Source: Salvia splendens (taxonomy: Eukaryota > Streptophyta > Magnoliopsida > Lamiales > Lamiaceae). From it: DNA of 64,000 bases. Below the pieces are notes generated by a model that was given only the letters and a program-made list of their open reading frames with translations, was not told the origin of the DNA and searched no databases. Positions 60,579 through 64,000 of this stretch are shown piece after piece. Each line of letters begins with the position of its first letter. The stretch's first letter is position 1. Location: positions 10,116,902 to 10,180,901 of the forward strand of contig NC_056037.1 in assembly GCF_004379255.2 (NCBI RefSeq), read 5' to 3'. The translations under genes were made by a program, and so were the position numbers.

Positions 60579-61121
60579 CTAGGTGACCTCAACCACCCCC
60601 CTCAATCCATTCCTAATCCTACGTACAATCTGGTAAACAAAATCAACGAGGGGCCAGCACAACGGCAATCCGACGTGGCAGGTGAGAAACCACGACTTGA
60701 TTCTGTCGTAGATTCTAGAATCTTGGCCGCGCTGCGCGGGGTTGATGACGGTGGCGGAGAGCACGTAGGCCGACGCGGCGTGCTTCACCAGCTCGTTCCG
60801 GATATTGGGGACGTCCGCGTCGCCCCCGCCCGGCGACAAATTGGACATGACGTCCTTGAGGCTCGTGTACCTCGGCAGCTCGCCCTCGCTCCCCGACCAC
60901 TCCGTAGCCGCCTCCATCACGTGCTTGAACGAGGAGACGGTGCGGAGCCTCGGGATGTCGCTCTCGGCCTCTGAACCCTCCGCGTGCATGGCCTTCACCT
61001 TTGGGATCTCGCCATCGCTCTCCGATCCCTGCCGGCTTATGGCGCCGCTCTCGATTTTGTATCTGAAGGAGGGAAAGGTCTTCAGCTTGTGATACTCCGC
61101 CTCCATGGATGTATTCTTCAA
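60579..61121 (-). CDS. Uncharacterised single-exon plant protein
   Basis: The open frame has 180 codons from the ATG at 61121, or about 175 from the second ATG (MEAEYHKLK). I do not recognise the family. The first half is polar with three similar acidic-serine segments: RQGSESDGEIPKVKAM, AEGSEAESDIPRLRTVSSFK and EWSGSEGELPRYTSLKDVM. These look like a degenerate repeat of 'GSE-x-E/D-x-I/L-P-R/K'. The second half has a conserved-looking tail RIYDRIKSWFLTCHVGLPLC with a hydrophobic stretch WPLVDFVYQIV. High G+C coding bias against AT-rich surroundings supports a real gene. No signal peptide is visible. Casein-kinase-like acidic serine sites in the repeats suggest phosphorylation, which is inference. 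Confidence 0.7.
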   Translation of the reverse strand: MKNTSMEAEYHKLKTFPSFRYKIESGAISRQGSESDGEIPKVKAMHAEGSEAESDIPRLRTVSSFKHVMEAATEWSGSEGELPRYTSLKDVMSNLSPGGGDADVPNIRNELVKHAASAYVLSATVINPAQRGQDSRIYDRIKSWFLTCHVGLPLCWPLVDFVYQIVRRIRNGLRGVVEVT

Positions 61122-61332
61122 CTTTGCGTTAATTAGGTTGAATTAAGTTGCATGCATGTTCACTATCTCCGTTTCTCTAATCTTAGAATTTGTGATTTGT
61201 GATGCTTTGGATATCCTATGATTAAGGATATTGAATAGGATAAAACTGTTGGAACCCAAATTAGTGGTCTAACTATTTTTATATTTGAGACCTCTTCAAG
61301 CTTGGTTGGTGGTGCATGCAGTAAATCTTCTA
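61122..61332. other. Promoter side of the orphan gene
   Basis: AT-rich, no other feature. Confidence 0.35.
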
Positions 61333-61564
61333 CTCCCTTCTTCCCATAAATTTTGTCACATTAATTTTAATTAGACACATGTTTTAAGAAATTTTGTCCT
61401 ACTTTTACACTTCATATTAGTTTTAATTATAATAAAATGTAAGTGAGAATGTGTTAGTGGAATATGAGATCCACTACAAAAATATGATAAAAAGTGAAAT
61501 GTGACAAATTTTGTTGGATGGATGAAAATAGTAAAATGTGATAGAATTCAAGGGGCGGAGGGAG
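61333..61564. mobile_element. Stowaway-type MITE
   Basis: Starts CTCCCTTCTTCCCATAAATT and ends AAGGGGCGGAGGGAG with TA flanks (61331-61332 and 61565-61566); 232 bp. Confidence 0.78.
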
Positions 61565-62178
61565 TAATTACTTATTGGATTCAAAAGGTTAATTGTTAAA
61601 TATTCATTCATTTCAAAATAATCTTGATTTTAATCATGTGTAAGAGCCTAAGAAACAAAATTATCGTATCTTAATAAAATATCGTGTCAAGTTTATTTTT
61701 GCTACAAATGGAAATGTATGGTCTTAACATTAATTAAGTTGTCTCTAAAATCAAAATTATCTGAATTTTATTAGATTGCAAAATAATATTATTGAATTAG
61801 ATTAACAATTTATGGAATTTATACCTTGCTAACTGCTAACTGTTCATTAAATTCATGCCCTTAGCTTGTGTTTTATCCAGAAAACTAGTTTTCGAAAGGG
61901 CTAATACAGTAGTAGTAATTTACTCCATTATAAGGCTCGTTGTCAATTTTATCTCAATAAAATTGACAATAAGGCTATACGTGAAATCAAGCTGGATGCT
62001 CAATTTATCAAGAATTTAGAAAAAATGAAAAAATTATATCGATTAAAAATAAAGATAGAGAGAAATATAAAAACCACAGCCGGTTTAAGCTGTATTTTGT
62101 TTTATGATTATTATTGCTACATTAATTTTTCCATTGTCGAGTAAAATACAAGTGACTATTTTGCTATACAAATAATGC

Positions 62179-62397
62179 TCCCTCCGTCAACAAAATAGTG
62201 TACATCTTGATCTTTAGTGTGACACAAATCTTAATAAAAATTAAATAGTAATAGTATAATTATGTAAGTAAAGAAAATGTGTCTGTTATTTTTTATTTTA
62301 GTTAATAGTACATATAATTGTTGGTCATGTTTATAAATAGACATGCAAAATGAAAGAAAAGTGTACAAAGAAAGATGTCCAAAAGAGAGAACGAATA
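62179..62397. mobile_element. Probable diverged Stowaway-type MITE
   Basis: The left end CTCCCTCCGTCAACAAAATA and the inner GTGTACATCTTGATC have an inverted partner near 62360-62397 (GTGTACAAAGAAAGATG, GAGAACGAATAAG). The outermost bases have diverged and the TA flank is not clear. Confidence 0.5.
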
Positions 62398-62399
62398 AG

Positions 62400-63611
62400 C
62401 ATGCACTATTTACGAATAGTAAACTGTGTGTATTAAACTTGCATGAAGGGATAACAATCGAAAGGGGATACGTTTGCTAAATCATGATAAGCCAATCTTT
62501 GGGCAAATGTTAACTCTATGATCCACAATTTCTGCATAGGTCTAAAATGAACATATACCTTATCTGTATTTGCTTGCAACCTAAGCTAACACATGTTCAC
62601 ATTTAGACAAGAGCTAGATCACCAATTGCAGCAACACGCCCGAACTACTCCTAACTAAATAGTTGCCAACTATAAAACTAGTCTCTAACTATTTCATCGG
62701 ATGGAATCGATTAACACACTGAAATATCCTTAACAGGTAATCCCTTCAATTTTTTCATCAGCTAATACACTATATACTTCAGCATTAACTCACCCATAGC
62801 TAGCAAGAAAGGCTTAGTTGCAGTTAATGAGCATAAAGAAACTAATGTAGCATGTGCAACTCCTAATGAAACCAAATAGGGCACACCTACATCAACATAA
62901 AACAATTTCAGACACCTACTGGCCACAGCTCTCAAAACATGGCTTCCAGGAACGGTTACCCTCAAAAGTTTCAATTTTTACAGAGCGAGGCGGATTATAT
63001 ATCTTATCGACTTACATAGCAAAATAATAAGTTTAATCTATGCCGTTGCCCATCCTTTGAGTCCTAGTTTAGGAAACCAATGATCACTCACTAACAACAG
63101 TCTAGTTTTATTAAACTCTAATCTTTCACACACTTTTGTGACTTTTAATCACTTAACTAGACGCTGAATAACAGCTAGAGGATACATTAATTCTAGCAGT
63201 TACATCAGTGCCTTCCAAAATGTGCCATTATTTTCTTAGTATTTATAGCATGTAGCTATGGAAAAATCAAAATAGAAACAAGGCGCAAATAGTATATAAA
63301 ACAAATTGATACTCAGGAAGTGAATTAGGAAACAAAACTGAATAAATTAAATCTCAACAAATCAATCCCATACCTTGTTACTAGACAAGACCACTGTTTT
63401 CGTTGAGCGACAAAAACGCAAACAGTTGACTATAATCTTATCCGTATTCACCAGGAGGCAAAATTATGAAAAATGTAACTCATTTCTGGAAGCTGAAAAG
63501 TTAGTAACCACCCAAAAGCTTCTGCTTCTAACCGGCTATTCATATTATATACAGCAGAAAGCGAGTGCTGCATGAACTTAGAAGCCAACCGGAGCATCTT
63601 CATCACAAACT
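62400..63611. other. AT-rich spacer and 3' region of the BPC gene
   Basis: No gene recognised. The last few hundred bases are the likely 3' UTR of the minus-strand BPC gene. Confidence 0.4.
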
Positions 63612-64000
63612 TCATCTGATTGTCACAAATTTATTCGTACCATGTTTTGCCCAGTGACTCCTCAGATCAATTGGGTTAGAGAAGTTATATCCTTCTGATG
63701 TAAGTTTCTCCAGTACCTTTTTGAAAGCTCCAATGCTCATCTTCCTCCCGGCTATCCTTGCACCACGTCTCTTTTCACTCAGAGGCAATGGATACTCAGA
63801 CATGTGAGTTGTACAGCAAGCAGATTGCCAACCACCAGATCCCCATCTATAACACTGCTGAGGCGCTCCAGTGCAGGAACAGATTGGTATAGGGATTTCT
63901 GATACATCCATATTAATTCCATTGATAACAATTTCGGCCCGCTTCTTTGGTGTCCTAGCACGGTTGGATGAAGGAGTACGCTCATGCTCATCCTTTGGTG
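63612..64000 (-). CDS. BARLEY B RECOMBINANT/BASIC PENTACYSTEINE factor, C-terminal part
   Basis: BPC proteins bind GA-repeat DNA in promoters and recruit Polycomb partners in the nucleus. The visible 129 codons end at the stop at 63612 and run off the right edge of the window. They start in a basic linker (RTPKKRAEIVINGINMD) and continue through the conserved DNA-binding domain: IPICSCTGAPQQCYRWG, GGWQSACCTTHMSEYPLP, KRRGARIAGRKMSIGAFKK, VLEKLTSEGYNF and WAKHGTNKFVTIR. The five cysteines that name the family are present. The YNF and FVTIR ending fits class I members better than the BPC4/6 type, by recall. The N-terminal part is outside the window. Confidence 0.93.
   Translation of the reverse strand, partial: PKDEHERTPSSNRARTPKKRAEIVINGINMDVSEIPIPICSCTGAPQQCYRWGSGGWQSACCTTHMSEYPLPLSEKRRGARIAGRKMSIGAFKKVLEKLTSEGYNFSNPIDLRSHWAKHGTNKFVTIR

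Overview
This is nuclear DNA from a flowering plant. The genes have spliced exons with GT-AG introns and plant-specific families (ARF, CLPC with a transit peptide, plastid-type acyl carrier protein, PPR-like, IREH1-like kinase, IDD zinc finger, BPC factor). AT-rich intergenic DNA is full of short 'CTCCCTCCGTCC' Stowaway-type MITEs. A eudicot is likely and an asterid such as a Lamiales species is my guess, but the sequence alone does not prove it. I see no CRISPR, operon, phage or other prokaryotic system.

Layout. 1-7 kb: a decayed 3' part of an ARF2-like auxin response factor, a terminal-inverted-repeat element carrying a piece of an LRR receptor-kinase gene, a broken CYP71-like P450 with a 118-bp tandem duplication, and a complete hAT-type MITE. 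7.3-17.5 kb: an intact chloroplast ClpC chaperone gene (+), a tRNA-Asp, an intact acyl carrier protein gene (-), and a short PPR-like gene (-) split by a young 1.4-kb TRIM retroelement. 20.8-22.6 kb: a cytosolic glutamine synthetase (+) lacking the usual last three residues. 27.3-30 kb: a Nudix hydrolase (+), a decayed AGPase fragment, and a 222-bp LTR element of the SMART/TRIM kind. 31-33.4 kb: two PIF/Harbinger-type elements. 34-35.5 kb: an RLK902-like receptor kinase with its LRR and membrane region deleted. 36.5-47.9 kb: a 17-exon IREH1-like AGC kinase (-) with an LTR element in one intron. 49.5-53.7 kb: a decayed L1-type LINE. 54.7-56.4 kb: a third Harbinger element and a long-inverted-repeat element. 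56.8-58.8 kb: an IDD14/15/16-type zinc finger (-). 60.6-61.1 kb: a single-exon orphan protein (-). 63.6 kb to the end: the C-terminal part of a BPC factor (-), running off the window.

The genes are unrelated housekeeping and regulatory genes, not a pathway cluster. What stands out is the density of small non-autonomous elements with readable target-site duplications (hAT 8 bp, Harbinger TTA/TAA, LTR elements 5 bp) and the number of genes they or small deletions have broken. Splice structures were read by eye. The CDS models of ClpC, ACP, GS1, NUDT, IREH1-like and IDD close in frame across all exons.
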